Positions 25,675-32,923 of a stretch of 32,923 nt of DNA are shown piece by piece (the stretch's first letter is position 1; each line of letters begins with the position of its first letter). Position numbers and translations under genes: made by a program. Source of the DNA: Clostridia bacterium (GTDB lineage Bacteria; Bacillota; Clostridia; UBA1212); the NCBI GenBank assembly GCA_017959965.1, contig JAGCZO010000161.1, positions 1 to 32,923 of the forward strand, given 5' to 3'. The notes beneath the pieces were generated by a model. The model had not been told where the DNA came from. It did not search any database and saw only the letters and a program-made list of their open reading frames with translations.

Positions 25675-27036
25675 TCAGTTCCTTGCGGACAGCACAACGT
25701 ATCTCTTGGTGCCGCCAACGTTTTTATATGCGGGTCTGATGATCCTGGGATCCACAGTCAGTTCTTCGATCCTGTGAGCGCACCAGCCCGGAAGTCTCGC
25801 AATAGCAAATAAAGGAGTGTAAAGTTCCGGAGGAATGTTGAGCATTGAGTAGACAAAGCCTGAATAAAGGTCTACGTTTGCGCAAAGAATAACGTCTTTT
25901 CCCCTGAGCTCCGACATTGCCTTCGGAGTCAGTTTCTCGATGAGAGTGTAAAGATTGAATTCCTTGTGAACGCCTGTTGTAAAAGCAAGCTCCTCCGCCT
26001 TTTCCTTGAGCATTACGGCTCTCGGATCCGAAAGAGTGTAAACAGCGTGTCCCATACCGTATACAAGGCCGGTATTGTCGAAGGCTTCGCCCTTCAATAT
26101 CTTCAGCAGATAATTGTAGACCTCATCCTCGTCGCCAATGTCATTTACGTGGTCCTTGATGTCCTCCACCATTGCCATTACCTTATGGTTGGCGCCGCCG
26201 TGCTTCGGACCTTTGAGGGAATTGATGGCGGACGCAACCGCGGCATAGGTGTCCGTTCCTGTTGAGCTGACGACTCTCATCGTAAAAGACGAGTTGTTTC
26301 CGCCGCCGTGCTCCGCGTGAAGCATCATGCAGAGATCAAGCAGCTCCGCCTCCTGTCTTGTGTAGGTCGAATCGGGCCTGATCATGGAAAGGAAGTTCTC
26401 GGATGTAGACAGCTCCGGATTGGGAGCGTGTATAACCAGGCTCTTGTTGTCAAAGTAATAAAGCTTAGCCTGGTAGGCGTAAGCCGCCATGGTGGGAAGC
26501 TGAGCGATAAGATTAAGGCTCTGTCTGATCACGTTGACAAGAGAGGTGTCGTCGGGATCGTCGTCATACGAATATGAAGCCATGACGGATCTGGCGATCT
26601 TGTTCATGATATTGCGGATGGGAGCCTTCATGATCATGTCCTCAGTAAAGCCAAAGGGAAGGAATCTGTGATTTGCAAGGTAATCCTTTAGCTCGGCAAG
26701 TTCCTTTTCATTGGGAAGGTGCCCTGTGAGAAGCAAAAAGCAGCACTCCTCAAAGCCGAATCTTCCCTCGGCCTGAGCGGCGTTCACAATATCATATACG
26801 TCGTACCCTCTGTAAAACAGACGGCCCTCCTCAAGTATCTTTTCTCCGTCCTCGGTGTGGTAGCCCCGTACGTCGCCGACTCTGGTCATTCCGACAACGA
26901 CGCCTGTTCCGTCAGCGTTTCTGAGGCCTCTTTTCACATTATATTTGGTATAAAGCTGAGGGTCGTTGGTTTTGACCGCTCCCGCGCTTTCACAAAGACT
27001 CTCCAGAAAAGAATCATATTTATCAGTATCGGACAT
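25675..27036 (-). CDS. gltA: Citrate synthase
   Basis: Condenses acetyl-CoA and oxaloacetate to citrate. The catalytic set is visible: His in MLHAEHGGGNNSSFT, His in GMGHAVYTLSDPRA, and Asp in CANVDLYSGFVYSML. GPKHGGANHKVMAMVED is also typical. I start at MSDTDKYD (27036) because GGAGGTGAAACC precedes it directly; an upstream in-frame start would lie in that ribosome site. The protein is 453 aa with an N-terminal extension of about 40 residues before the core. It is followed at 7 bp by the isocitrate dehydrogenase fusion, so two steps of the citrate-to-2-oxoglutarate branch are adjacent. No aconitase is seen in the window. Confidence 0.95.
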   Translation of the reverse strand: MSDTDKYDSFLESLCESAGAVKTNDPQLYTKYNVKRGLRNADGTGVVVGMTRVGDVRGYHTEDGEKILEEGRLFYRGYDVYDIVNAAQAEGRFGFEECCFLLLTGHLPNEKELAELKDYLANHRFLPFGFTEDMIMKAPIRNIMNKIARSVMASYSYDDDPDDTSLVNVIRQSLNLIAQLPTMAAYAYQAKLYYFDNKSLVIHAPNPELSTSENFLSMIRPDSTYTRQEAELLDLCMMLHAEHGGGNNSSFTMRVVSSTGTDTYAAVASAINSLKGPKHGGANHKVMAMVEDIKDHVNDIGDEDEVYNYLLKILKGEAFDNTGLVYGMGHAVYTLSDPRAVMLKEKAEELAFTTGVHKEFNLYTLIEKLTPKAMSELRGKDVILCANVDLYSGFVYSMLNIPPELYTPLFAIARLPGWCAHRIEELTVDPRIIRPAYKNVGGTKRYVVLSARN

Positions 27037-27087
27037 GGTTTCACCTCCTGCCGTCTTGATCAAGAATAATTCCTTGGATGTATTTTA

Positions 27088-28089
27088 TCAGTAAACGATA
27101 AATCCAACCTTTTCGTAAACTTCTTTTATGGTTTTTTCGGCGTGCTCCCTTGCGATCCCGGCATTCTTTTTAAAGATGCCGTCAAGATATGCCTTATCCG
27201 CAATATACTCATTATATCTCTTTTGAATCGGATCCAGAGTCTCGGCAACGGCGCTGCCCACGGCGATCTTGAAATCTCCGTAGCGCTTGCCTTCAAATTC
27301 CTTCATTACCTCTTCCCTGGACATATCGTTCACTGAAGCGTAAATGTTGATGAGGTTCGAGATGCCGGGCTTTTCCGCTTCGTTGTAAACTATCTCGCAG
27401 CCGGAGTCCGTGACGGCTCTTTTGAATTTCTTCATGATAACGTCCGCGGGATCCGTAATGAGAATGAAATTGTTAACGTTTGTGTCGGACTTGGACATTT
27501 TTTTGTCGGGCTCCTGCAGGCTCATGATCTTGGCGCTGTTCTGCGGAATAAACGGCTCAGGAACAACAAAAGTGTCTCCGTAGATGTTGTTGAATCTTTC
27601 GGCAATGTTTCTGGCAAGCTCAAGGTGCTGCTTCTGGTCAACGCCAATGGGAACGAGATCCGTTTTGTAAAGCAGAATATCGGAGGCCATGAGCACCGGG
27701 TAAGTGAAAAGACCGCCGTTGATATTGTCCGCGTGACGCTGGCTCTTGTCCTTGAACTGAGTCATTCTGGAAAGCTCGCCGATGTATGTGTAGCAGCCCA
27801 GGATCCAGGAAAGTTCGGCGTGACAGGGAACGTGAGACTGCATAAAAAGCACGTTCTTATCCGGGTCAAGTCCGCAGGCAAGATAAAGAGCCAGAAGCGC
27901 ATAGGATCTTTCTCTGAGATCCGCAGGGTTCTGTCTTACGGTAAGCGTGTGCATATCAACAACACAGTAATAACAGTTATAGCTGTCCTGAAGCTTTCCG
28001 AAATTTCTGAGAGCGCCAAGGTAATTGCCAAGGGTCAAAGAACCTGAGGGCTGTATTCCGCTGAAAATAATTTTTTTATTGGGATCCAT
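27088..28089 (-). CDS. trpS: Tryptophanyl-tRNA synthetase
   Basis: Class I synthetase charging tRNA-Trp. IFSGIQPSGSLTLGNYLGAL contains the HIGH-type motif and DKKMSKSDTNVN the KMSKS loop. GVDQKQHLELARNIAERFN is also conserved. The ATG at 28089 lies 8 nt after AAAGGAG. A TTG six bases upstream is too close to that site to be the start. The protein is 333 aa, a normal length. It is the first gene after a good promoter, and the leader is about 30 nt, too short for a T-box. Confidence 0.96.
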   Translation of the reverse strand: MDPNKKIIFSGIQPSGSLTLGNYLGALRNFGKLQDSYNCYYCVVDMHTLTVRQNPADLRERSYALLALYLACGLDPDKNVLFMQSHVPCHAELSWILGCYTYIGELSRMTQFKDKSQRHADNINGGLFTYPVLMASDILLYKTDLVPIGVDQKQHLELARNIAERFNNIYGDTFVVPEPFIPQNSAKIMSLQEPDKKMSKSDTNVNNFILITDPADVIMKKFKRAVTDSGCEIVYNEAEKPGISNLINIYASVNDMSREEVMKEFEGKRYGDFKIAVGSAVAETLDPIQKRYNEYIADKAYLDGIFKKNAGIAREHAEKTIKEVYEKVGFIVY

Positions 28090-28125
28090 CGCCAAAACTC
28101 CTTTGCTGGTCCGGGATAAATTTTT

Positions 28126-28154
28126 ATTATAATATTGTGAAGCAATAAATTCAA
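28126..28154 (-). promoter_or_regulatory. Promoter of the trpS-led operon
   Basis: Minus-strand TTGAAT (28154-28149) and TATAAT (28131-28126) with a 17-bp spacer, just downstream of the terminator of the preceding leftward gene. Gaps further on (51, 7, 52, 51, 17 and 53 bp) show no convincing terminator, so transcription may reach ogg. Confidence 0.78.
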
Positions 28155-28177
28155 TATCTTTTGAAAACTAAACACAA

Positions 28178-28225
28178 CAAAAAAGCCGGTCGTTTTAACA
28201 CAAATGACAAAGCATCAGACCGGCT
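28178..28225 (-). terminator. Intrinsic terminator of the leftward membrane-protein gene
   Basis: On the minus strand AGCCGGTC and GACCGGCT form an 8-bp GC-rich stem with a 26-nt loop, followed at once by TTTTTT. It lies about 45 bp after the stop at 28273 and insulates the trpS operon. Confidence 0.85.
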
Positions 28226-28272
28226 GAAAGTCATTTTTCATTACGAAAAAATATCATCTCTTGTTATTCGGA

Positions 28273-29133
28273 TCATTGTCTTAGGCTGCTCAGGACCTTT
28301 TCTCTCCTCTTTTCAGCAAAATACACGCCTGAAAAACCGCATATGATCAGCGGGACAAGAAAAGCGGCAAGGTCCATCGGCGAAGGATGGGCGGTTATGT
28401 TGCCGAAATAGAAATAGGCGTAATGCACCACGGGAACCGCGCAGAGGATGAAGCAAACTATAAGAAATACGACGTTAGGCTTTTTTCCCCTCCTTAAAAA
28501 CACAGGAATAGTTAAAACGCCAAAGACAGCCGCAAAGGTCAGAAGTCCCTGGGATATGCAGTTGATCATGACTCTTAAATCACCGTCGTCCCTGTCAACA
28601 GGTTTTCTGGAAAGCTCAATAACAGTCCTGGCAAGTCCGGAAACAATAAACAAACCGACGAACAGTATTATCGCAAATATCGCGAACAGTATCATGAATG
28701 CCTTGGCGGTCTTTATTCTTTTTTCACAGCTTGAAATATTTTTGATATTGACTTTCTCCTTGGCAATATCAGTATAACCGCCCTTTTCACGCTTATAGGC
28801 GGCTTTTGCGGCATCAAGCTTTTCATATCTTATTTCGGAGCCGGCGCAAATGAACGCAAATACTGAAAGACACAAGAATGCCGCAAGGTTAATTAAGTAA
28901 TAAGCGTTGAAAGGCAAAAGATTTGGAAGACCGTCCCGGAAGCCCGAGAAGGCTTTGAGATAAACAGAATTGGATGACCAGAAGCCAAAGACCGCACCCA
29001 TCGCGCCGGCAACACCCAGTGCAATGCAAAGGAACATACGCATATTTCTGAAAAATATCTCGTGCTCGTCCTTTTTCAGTGAATCTTCGGATCTTACATT
29101 CGCATTAAAATTCCCCGGAACGTTTTCGTACAT
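28273..29133 (-). CDS. Polytopic membrane protein of unknown function
   Basis: I do not recognise a family. The 286-residue protein has about six hydrophobic helices. The first pair lies near residues 33-55 and 75-97. A charged soluble loop (about 100-140, with KLDAAKAAYKREKGGYTD) follows, then a helix at about 143-166, and three more in the C-terminal half. It has no signal-peptide cleavage motif and no enzyme signature that I can see. GGGAGA lies 7 nt before the ATG. It stands alone between its terminator and the divergent asp23 operon; no strong promoter is evident. Confidence 0.8.
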   Translation of the reverse strand: MYENVPGNFNANVRSEDSLKKDEHEIFFRNMRMFLCIALGVAGAMGAVFGFWSSNSVYLKAFSGFRDGLPNLLPFNAYYLINLAAFLCLSVFAFICAGSEIRYEKLDAAKAAYKREKGGYTDIAKEKVNIKNISSCEKRIKTAKAFMILFAIFAIILFVGLFIVSGLARTVIELSRKPVDRDDGDLRVMINCISQGLLTFAAVFGVLTIPVFLRRGKKPNVVFLIVCFILCAVPVVHYAYFYFGNITAHPSPMDLAAFLVPLIICGFSGVYFAEKRREKVLSSLRQ

Positions 29134-29253
29134 AACAGTGTCTCCCGATCATCAGTTCTGTTCTATTTTATCAAAACAAAACGATAAATGAAACATCATG
29201 ATCATCAAACTTCGGTAAAATTTTAAATAATATTTCAACTTTTTCTGGTCAAC

Positions 29254-29282
29254 TTGAATTCCGGCAGCTTCTGTGTTATCAT
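29254..29282 (+). promoter_or_regulatory. Promoter of the asp23 operon
   Basis: TTGAAT (29254-29259) and TATCAT (29277-29282) are spaced by 17 bp. The leader to the ATG is about 70 nt. The remaining divergent intergenic stretch is AT-rich without other clear signals. Confidence 0.6.
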
Positions 29283-29356
29283 TGGCGCGTAGACAAGTGA
29301 TTTAAGGTTCGTATCCTTTGCCGAAATAAAGGTACATTCTTTTGCCGGAGGACATG

Positions 29357-29788
29357 ATGGGCGAAAAATCCTTTGAGATCAACGGAAATTCCGATGAGGA
29401 GATCCTGGAATACGAGCTTCAGGCCGACAATGACGCAGGAACCGAGGACGTGATCATCACTGAGGAAGTGGTAGCCATAGTCGCGGGTCAGACCGCAATA
29501 TCTACTGACTACGTCGCTTCCATGAGCTCAACCGTTGCTGGAAATATAGTTGAATCCTTTGGCGTTAAGAATCCCACCAAGGGCGTAACCGTAAGGACCA
29601 AGGACGGAAAGGTGATACTCGACCTTTACGTGATCGTAAGGTACGGCGCCAAGATATCCGACGTTGCCTGGAACATACAGGAAAACGTGAAAAAAGAAGT
29701 TGAAAATATGACCGGAGCCGTTGTGGATTCCGTCAACATTCATATTACAGGCGTTGATTTCTCGCCAAAGCCAAAGAAAAAGGCTTGA
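29357..29788 (+). CDS. Asp23/Gls24 family envelope stress protein
   Basis: A small cytoplasmic protein (143 aa from MGEKSFE) of the alkaline-shock family. In staphylococci Asp23 lines the membrane and is tied to cell-wall stress. Characteristic segments are ITEEVVAIVAGQTA, GVTVRTKDGKVILDLYVIVRYGAKI, and NIQENVKKEVENMTGAVVDSV. The N-terminal tail is acidic and the C terminus is a short Lys-rich tail (PKPKKKA). Two ATGs (29354, 29357) follow GGAGG; the second has the better 5-nt spacing. It leads a three-gene cassette with an AmaP-like anchor and DUF2273. Confidence 0.92.
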   Translation: MGEKSFEINGNSDEEILEYELQADNDAGTEDVIITEEVVAIVAGQTAISTDYVASMSSTVAGNIVESFGVKNPTKGVTVRTKDGKVILDLYVIVRYGAKISDVAWNIQENVKKEVENMTGAVVDSVNIHITGVDFSPKPKKKA

Positions 29789-29832
29789 TTTCACAGACAA
29801 AGGCCCGGGATGACTTCCCTCAGGAGGAATTT

Positions 29833-30372
29833 ATGAATACATTTTTCAGGATAACCGTTGCGATCTACGCATTTATTTCCACCGTCATTTTCGCGGTGGT
29901 CATGATATCACCCTTTGGCGAGAAGAAGCTTATGTCATTCCTTCTGGAGCGTGCGGAGATCAATCTTTACCAGTCCAACAGATACGACGTGCTTGTATTT
30001 ATTATCGGTCTTGTGTTCGTGCTTGTGAGCATCGCCATACTTTCCAGCGGTATCAGGGGCAAAAGATCCTCAAAATACATTTCAAGAACAAATGACGGAG
30101 GCACGGTCAATATTTCCGCCGCGTCCATCGAAAACATTGCCCTGGCAATGTCCAAAAGATTTCAGGGAGTAAAGGACGCCAAAGCCAAAGCCCTTTTCAA
30201 CAAAAACGAGCTCAGTATCTCAATTAAGCTTCAGGCCTACACCGACGTGAATCTTCCTGAGCTTTGCAAGGGGATCCAGGAGAGAGTAAAAGAATCTGTC
30301 GAAAGTTCTACGGATATCAAAGTAAACAACGTTACCGTAAACGTGGAAAACGTTTCGCAGCAAGGGGAATAA
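29833..30372 (+). CDS. amaP: AmaP-like Asp23 membrane anchor
   Basis: A 179-residue membrane protein: helix 1 (about residues 4-25, FFRITVAIYAFISTVIFAVV), a periplasm-side loop, helix 2 (about 54-72), then a cytoplasmic Asp23-like domain (NDGGTVNISAASIENIA and ELCKGIQERVKESVESSTDI). In staphylococci AmaP holds Asp23 at the membrane; the order here fits that role. AGGAGG five nt before ATG 29833 fixes the start; upstream in-frame codons lack a ribosome site. Confidence 0.88.
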   Translation: MNTFFRITVAIYAFISTVIFAVVMISPFGEKKLMSFLLERAEINLYQSNRYDVLVFIIGLVFVLVSIAILSSGIRGKRSSKYISRTNDGGTVNISAASIENIALAMSKRFQGVKDAKAKALFNKNELSISIKLQAYTDVNLPELCKGIQERVKESVESSTDIKVNNVTVNVENVSQQGE

Positions 30373-30425
30373 TCGTATCATTCCGTTATTTATCATTGAC
30401 GCTTTTAAAGGCGGGAGGCTGAGTT

Positions 30426-30653
30426 ATGCTTCGCAAGATCTACAAATTCTACAGAAAATATCACTTCTGTATAAACGGCGCTCTGATAGGACTTATCACG
30501 GGTCTTATGCTGGTGTTTTTCGGAATACTTAAAACCATTGTTATATTGGCGTGTATCTATGCCGGATATTTTATCGGCAAGAAGTTGATGCAGGACAGAG
30601 ACTTTATCAAAAAGCTTCTTGACAGGATACTGCCGCCCGGTTCATACAGATAA
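30426..30653 (+). CDS. DUF2273 small membrane protein
   Basis: A 75-residue protein with a basic N terminus (MLRKIYKFYRKYH), two close helices (GALIGLITGLMLVFFG and TIVILACIYAGYFIGKKL) and a basic C terminus. This matches the DUF2273 family that commonly accompanies asp23/amaP genes; its role is unknown. GGGAGG lies 7 nt before the ATG. Confidence 0.88.
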   Translation: MLRKIYKFYRKYHFCINGALIGLITGLMLVFFGILKTIVILACIYAGYFIGKKLMQDRDFIKKLLDRILPPGSYR

Positions 30654-30681
30654 TGCCCAAAAATATTTGCCGGCTTTTTTT
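30632..30681 (+). terminator. Possible terminator of the asp23 operon
   Basis: GCCG...CGGC with a long loop is followed by TTTTTTT, and a second T run follows. The stem is only four pairs, so this is a weak candidate. It overlaps the last codons of the DUF2273 gene. The next 120 bp to the pilin-LRR gene show no clear promoter. Confidence 0.4.
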
Positions 30682-30803
30682 ATTTTTTTAGTATTACGAT
30701 ATTGATTGTTTGCATACTGTTTTCGAACTCCCCGTTGTCTGCTCCTTTAACAGTCGAAACATTAAAATGAACGGTCAAACAACTGATAAAGGGTATTGAC
30801 GAC

Positions 30804-32843
30804 ATGAGACCATACAAACGGGGCTTTACTATAGTCGAACTGGTGATCATAATGGCTGTTATAGCCATACTTGCCGCTGTTCTGATCCCCACCCTCTCGG
30901 GAATGATCACCAAAGCCAACTACAGCAAAATGATCAGCGACTGTACCAATGCCCTGATACAGTACAAAACCGAAAATCCGTTAAGCAACGTTCAAAGCGG
31001 AAACGACAGGTATTCTTCCGCGTATTTTATTGTCAAAAACAAAGATAGGCTTTATTATTTCATGTCAGGCTCTGAAAAGAACATCACAGAGATATCGGAG
31101 GTGGACCTTCCGGATTTTTCAGCCTGCGCCTACGCGGACCTTTACATCGGAAATCCCATAGAACTTGCAGAGGACGAGCGTATATCACAGATTGTAAACT
31201 ATTACAGGATCGACGACCTCAGCTATAAATGCAGCGTTTATTTTCTTGCAAGCCCGTTTGACGAAAACGGTATAAAGTCAATTTTCATCGTTACGGATTT
31301 TGCCAAGGAATACTATTTCCTCAATGAAGATTATTATACGTTGACAAAGCTTTCAGACGTTGTCTTAAACGAAGAAAGAGCGCCTCATATCGATCCGGAA
31401 ACCGGATATATAGAAGATCAGAACGGTATAAGATATTCATCAAAACTCGACGGGACCTCAGAGATCGCAGGTTACGTCGGAACTTCCGGTGAGCTTGTGA
31501 TACCGAGGTATTCGCCGGACGGTAAGCTGGTCACGTCCATCGGCCTTAGCGCCATAGAGGCCAACAAGAACGTTGTCAGCGTCGTACTTCCCGAGGGGCT
31601 TACGACCGTAGGCGGAAGAGCTTTCTATAATTGTTCAAATCTCGAGACTGTTTCATTCCCTTCAACGCTGGAGAATCTGGAGAGCGCATCTTTTTACGGC
31701 TGCAACAGGCTATCCGGAGTTACGCTGCCTCAGTCATTGAAACTGATCTCAAAAATGACATTCTGCGGGTGCCCTGCCGTTTCTGATCTTGTTCTTCCGG
31801 TAAACGCCACATTGAAATCAGGATGCCTGGCAGGTGTCAAGGGTTTGACCTTCGCCGGAGACAACGCATATGAAACGGACAAATACAAGATCGACGGCAA
31901 CTGCCTGATCGATAAAACAACAGGAATTCTGATATCGGGAAATACGGAAAGCGTTATCCCCACGGACGGTTCGGTGACAACCATTGGAGAGAACAGTTTT
32001 TCATACATCCGAAACAAATATCAGCTGAACATTCCCCAAAGCGTCACAAAGATCAGTGAAAACGCATTTTACGGCAGCGGCGTTACAGAATTGACCGGCG
32101 GAGAAGCATTGAGGGCCCTTGGTGACTCCGCATTCTGCGACTCCGGACTTACGGCGTTTACATTATCATCCTCCATCGAAAGTATGGGAATTTCCGTGTT
32201 TTCAGGATGCTCAAATCTTAAACTGACCATTGAAAACGGGATCATTATCGACAACAGTATTTCAGGCGGTTTGAAAGAGATAGTGATCCGGGATGACAAT
32301 CCGGATTACAAAAAAAGCGGTTCTGCGATAATAAAAAGATCAAACAATACGATAATAACGTCGGAAAAACAGTACGCATTTCCCTCCGAGCCCGGTGAAT
32401 ATATCGTTGGGCAATCCGCATTCGCAGTTTGCGCCACTCCGGAAAATTACGTCCTGCCCGAGAGCATTAAATACTTAGGGAACAATAGTTTTTCAAGGAT
32501 CACAAGCAAAACAATAAAGGTAACGGAAAACGTGGAATCCATCGGCGCCGCGGCTTTTTCCTTCTGCTACGAGCTGATATCCATAGAAATAGCCTGCCCC
32601 ATAAAGATAATTGACTCATTGACCTTTAGAAATGACAGGAAGCTGACCGAAATAAAACTGCCAAAGACCATCGAACTTATATCCTCCAACTGTTTCATGG
32701 AATGCGTCAGTTTAAGCAGGATCTATTTTGAGGGCACGCGGAATCAGTGGAAGGCGATACAGTTTGAGCCCGGATGGAATTCCGATCTTCCGTCATACAC
32801 CGTATACTGTTCGGACGGAGAGTTGTCGATGATCAAATCTTAA
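30804..32843 (+). CDS. Type IV prepilin-like N terminus fused to BspA-type leucine-rich repeats
   Basis: A 679-residue protein. The N terminus MRPYKRG-FTIVELVIIMAV is a class III/prepilin signal: a basic leader, Gly before the cleavage point, Phe+1 and Glu+5, then a 20-residue hydrophobic helix. Residues about 35-200 form a pilin-like region of unknown detail. From about 230 come BspA/LRR_5 repeats, for example VVLPEGLTTVGGRAFYNCS, FPSTLENLESASFYGCNRL, IPQSVTKISENAFYGSGV and LPESIKYLGNNSFSRI. Such repeats usually bind surface ligands. It would be processed by a prepilin peptidase and displayed on a pseudopilus or held in the membrane. No pilus assembly genes are nearby. AAAGGG lies 10 nt before the ATG. 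Confidence 0.9.
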   Translation: MRPYKRGFTIVELVIIMAVIAILAAVLIPTLSGMITKANYSKMISDCTNALIQYKTENPLSNVQSGNDRYSSAYFIVKNKDRLYYFMSGSEKNITEISEVDLPDFSACAYADLYIGNPIELAEDERISQIVNYYRIDDLSYKCSVYFLASPFDENGIKSIFIVTDFAKEYYFLNEDYYTLTKLSDVVLNEERAPHIDPETGYIEDQNGIRYSSKLDGTSEIAGYVGTSGELVIPRYSPDGKLVTSIGLSAIEANKNVVSVVLPEGLTTVGGRAFYNCSNLETVSFPSTLENLESASFYGCNRLSGVTLPQSLKLISKMTFCGCPAVSDLVLPVNATLKSGCLAGVKGLTFAGDNAYETDKYKIDGNCLIDKTTGILISGNTESVIPTDGSVTTIGENSFSYIRNKYQLNIPQSVTKISENAFYGSGVTELTGGEALRALGDSAFCDSGLTAFTLSSSIESMGISVFSGCSNLKLTIENGIIIDNSISGGLKEIVIRDDNPDYKKSGSAIIKRSNNTIITSEKQYAFPSEPGEYIVGQSAFAVCATPENYVLPESIKYLGNNSFSRITSKTIKVTENVESIGAAAFSFCYELISIEIACPIKIIDSLTFRNDRKLTEIKLPKTIELISSNCFMECVSLSRIYFEGTRNQWKAIQFEPGWNSDLPSYTVYCSDGELSMIKS

Positions 32844-32865
32844 GCAAAATATTTACATAACAAAA

Positions 32866-32907
32866 CTGCCCGCCGATCGGAATTCCTGCGGCGGGCAGAT
32901 CTTTTTT
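32866..32907 (+). terminator. Strong intrinsic terminator
   Basis: CTGCCCGCCG and CGGCGGGCAG form a perfect 10-bp GC-rich stem with a 13-nt loop, followed by ATCTTTTTT. It lies about 20 bp after the stop of the pilin-LRR gene. Confidence 0.93.
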
Positions 32908-32923
32908 ATTATAAGATCAACAA

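Noticed and set aside
2488-27650. Repeated GCCAATG/CATTGGC heptamer through the window
   Set aside because: Its occurrences lie in genes and fit codon pairs such as Ala-Leu-Ala or Ile-Gly. I cannot count it against a genome background, and it has no regular spacing.
28090-28125. T-box leader before trpS
   Set aside because: Only about 30 nt separate the promoter from the start codon.

Overview
This 32.9-kb window looks like a chromosomal segment of an anaerobic, low-to-mid-GC Bacillota bacterium of class Clostridia. The markers are EcfA1-EcfA2-EcfT, RuvCAB, dnaG-rpoD, an Asp23/AmaP/DUF2273 cassette, a clostridial OGG-type glycosylase and an acetyl-type MetA. Strong AGGAGG-like ribosome sites and TTGACA-N17-TATAAT promoters fit this. 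I see no phage, IS element, rRNA, tRNA or CRISPR, and I cannot name the genus.

Left edge (1-291): no complete gene. It holds a leftward sigma-A promoter and two near-identical 20-bp palindromes, which probably control a gene that leaves the window at position 1.

292-12512, all leftward: nrnA-surE, then metA with its own promoter, a membrane-anchored protein of unknown function, a large cytoplasmic glycoside hydrolase, ruvC-ruvA-ruvB, and ecfA1-ecfA2-ecfT. Genes are tightly spaced or overlap; ruvA and ruvB appear to start with TTG.

12513-14793: a rightward M50-like membrane protein converges on a leftward DD-carboxypeptidase-like protein across a shared terminator. Both keep the family fold signature but have lost their catalytic motifs, so two probable pseudoenzymes sit side by side.

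14860-18249: dnaG-rpoD. The sigma factor carries a very acidic N-terminal extension.

18385-28154, leftward: a probable long operon, trpS - citrate synthase - [UDP-sugar pyrophosphorylase::isocitrate dehydrogenase fusion] - glyA - rarA - tyrS - ogg, starting from a good promoter before trpS. The fusion joins a complete nucleotide-sugar domain to a complete NADP-isocitrate dehydrogenase domain in one reading frame, directly after the citrate synthase gene. It is the most unusual object in the window.

28178-32907: a leftward polytopic membrane protein with its terminator, then rightward asp23-amaP-DUF2273 (envelope stress/shape cassette), then a type IV prepilin-like N terminus fused to BspA-type leucine-rich repeats, closed by a strong terminator.

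The work is mostly housekeeping: DNA repair and replication, tRNA charging, one-carbon metabolism and the citrate-to-2-oxoglutarate branch. The novelty lies in domain architecture (the fusion, the pilin-LRR, the acidic sigma factor) and in the paired pseudoenzymes.
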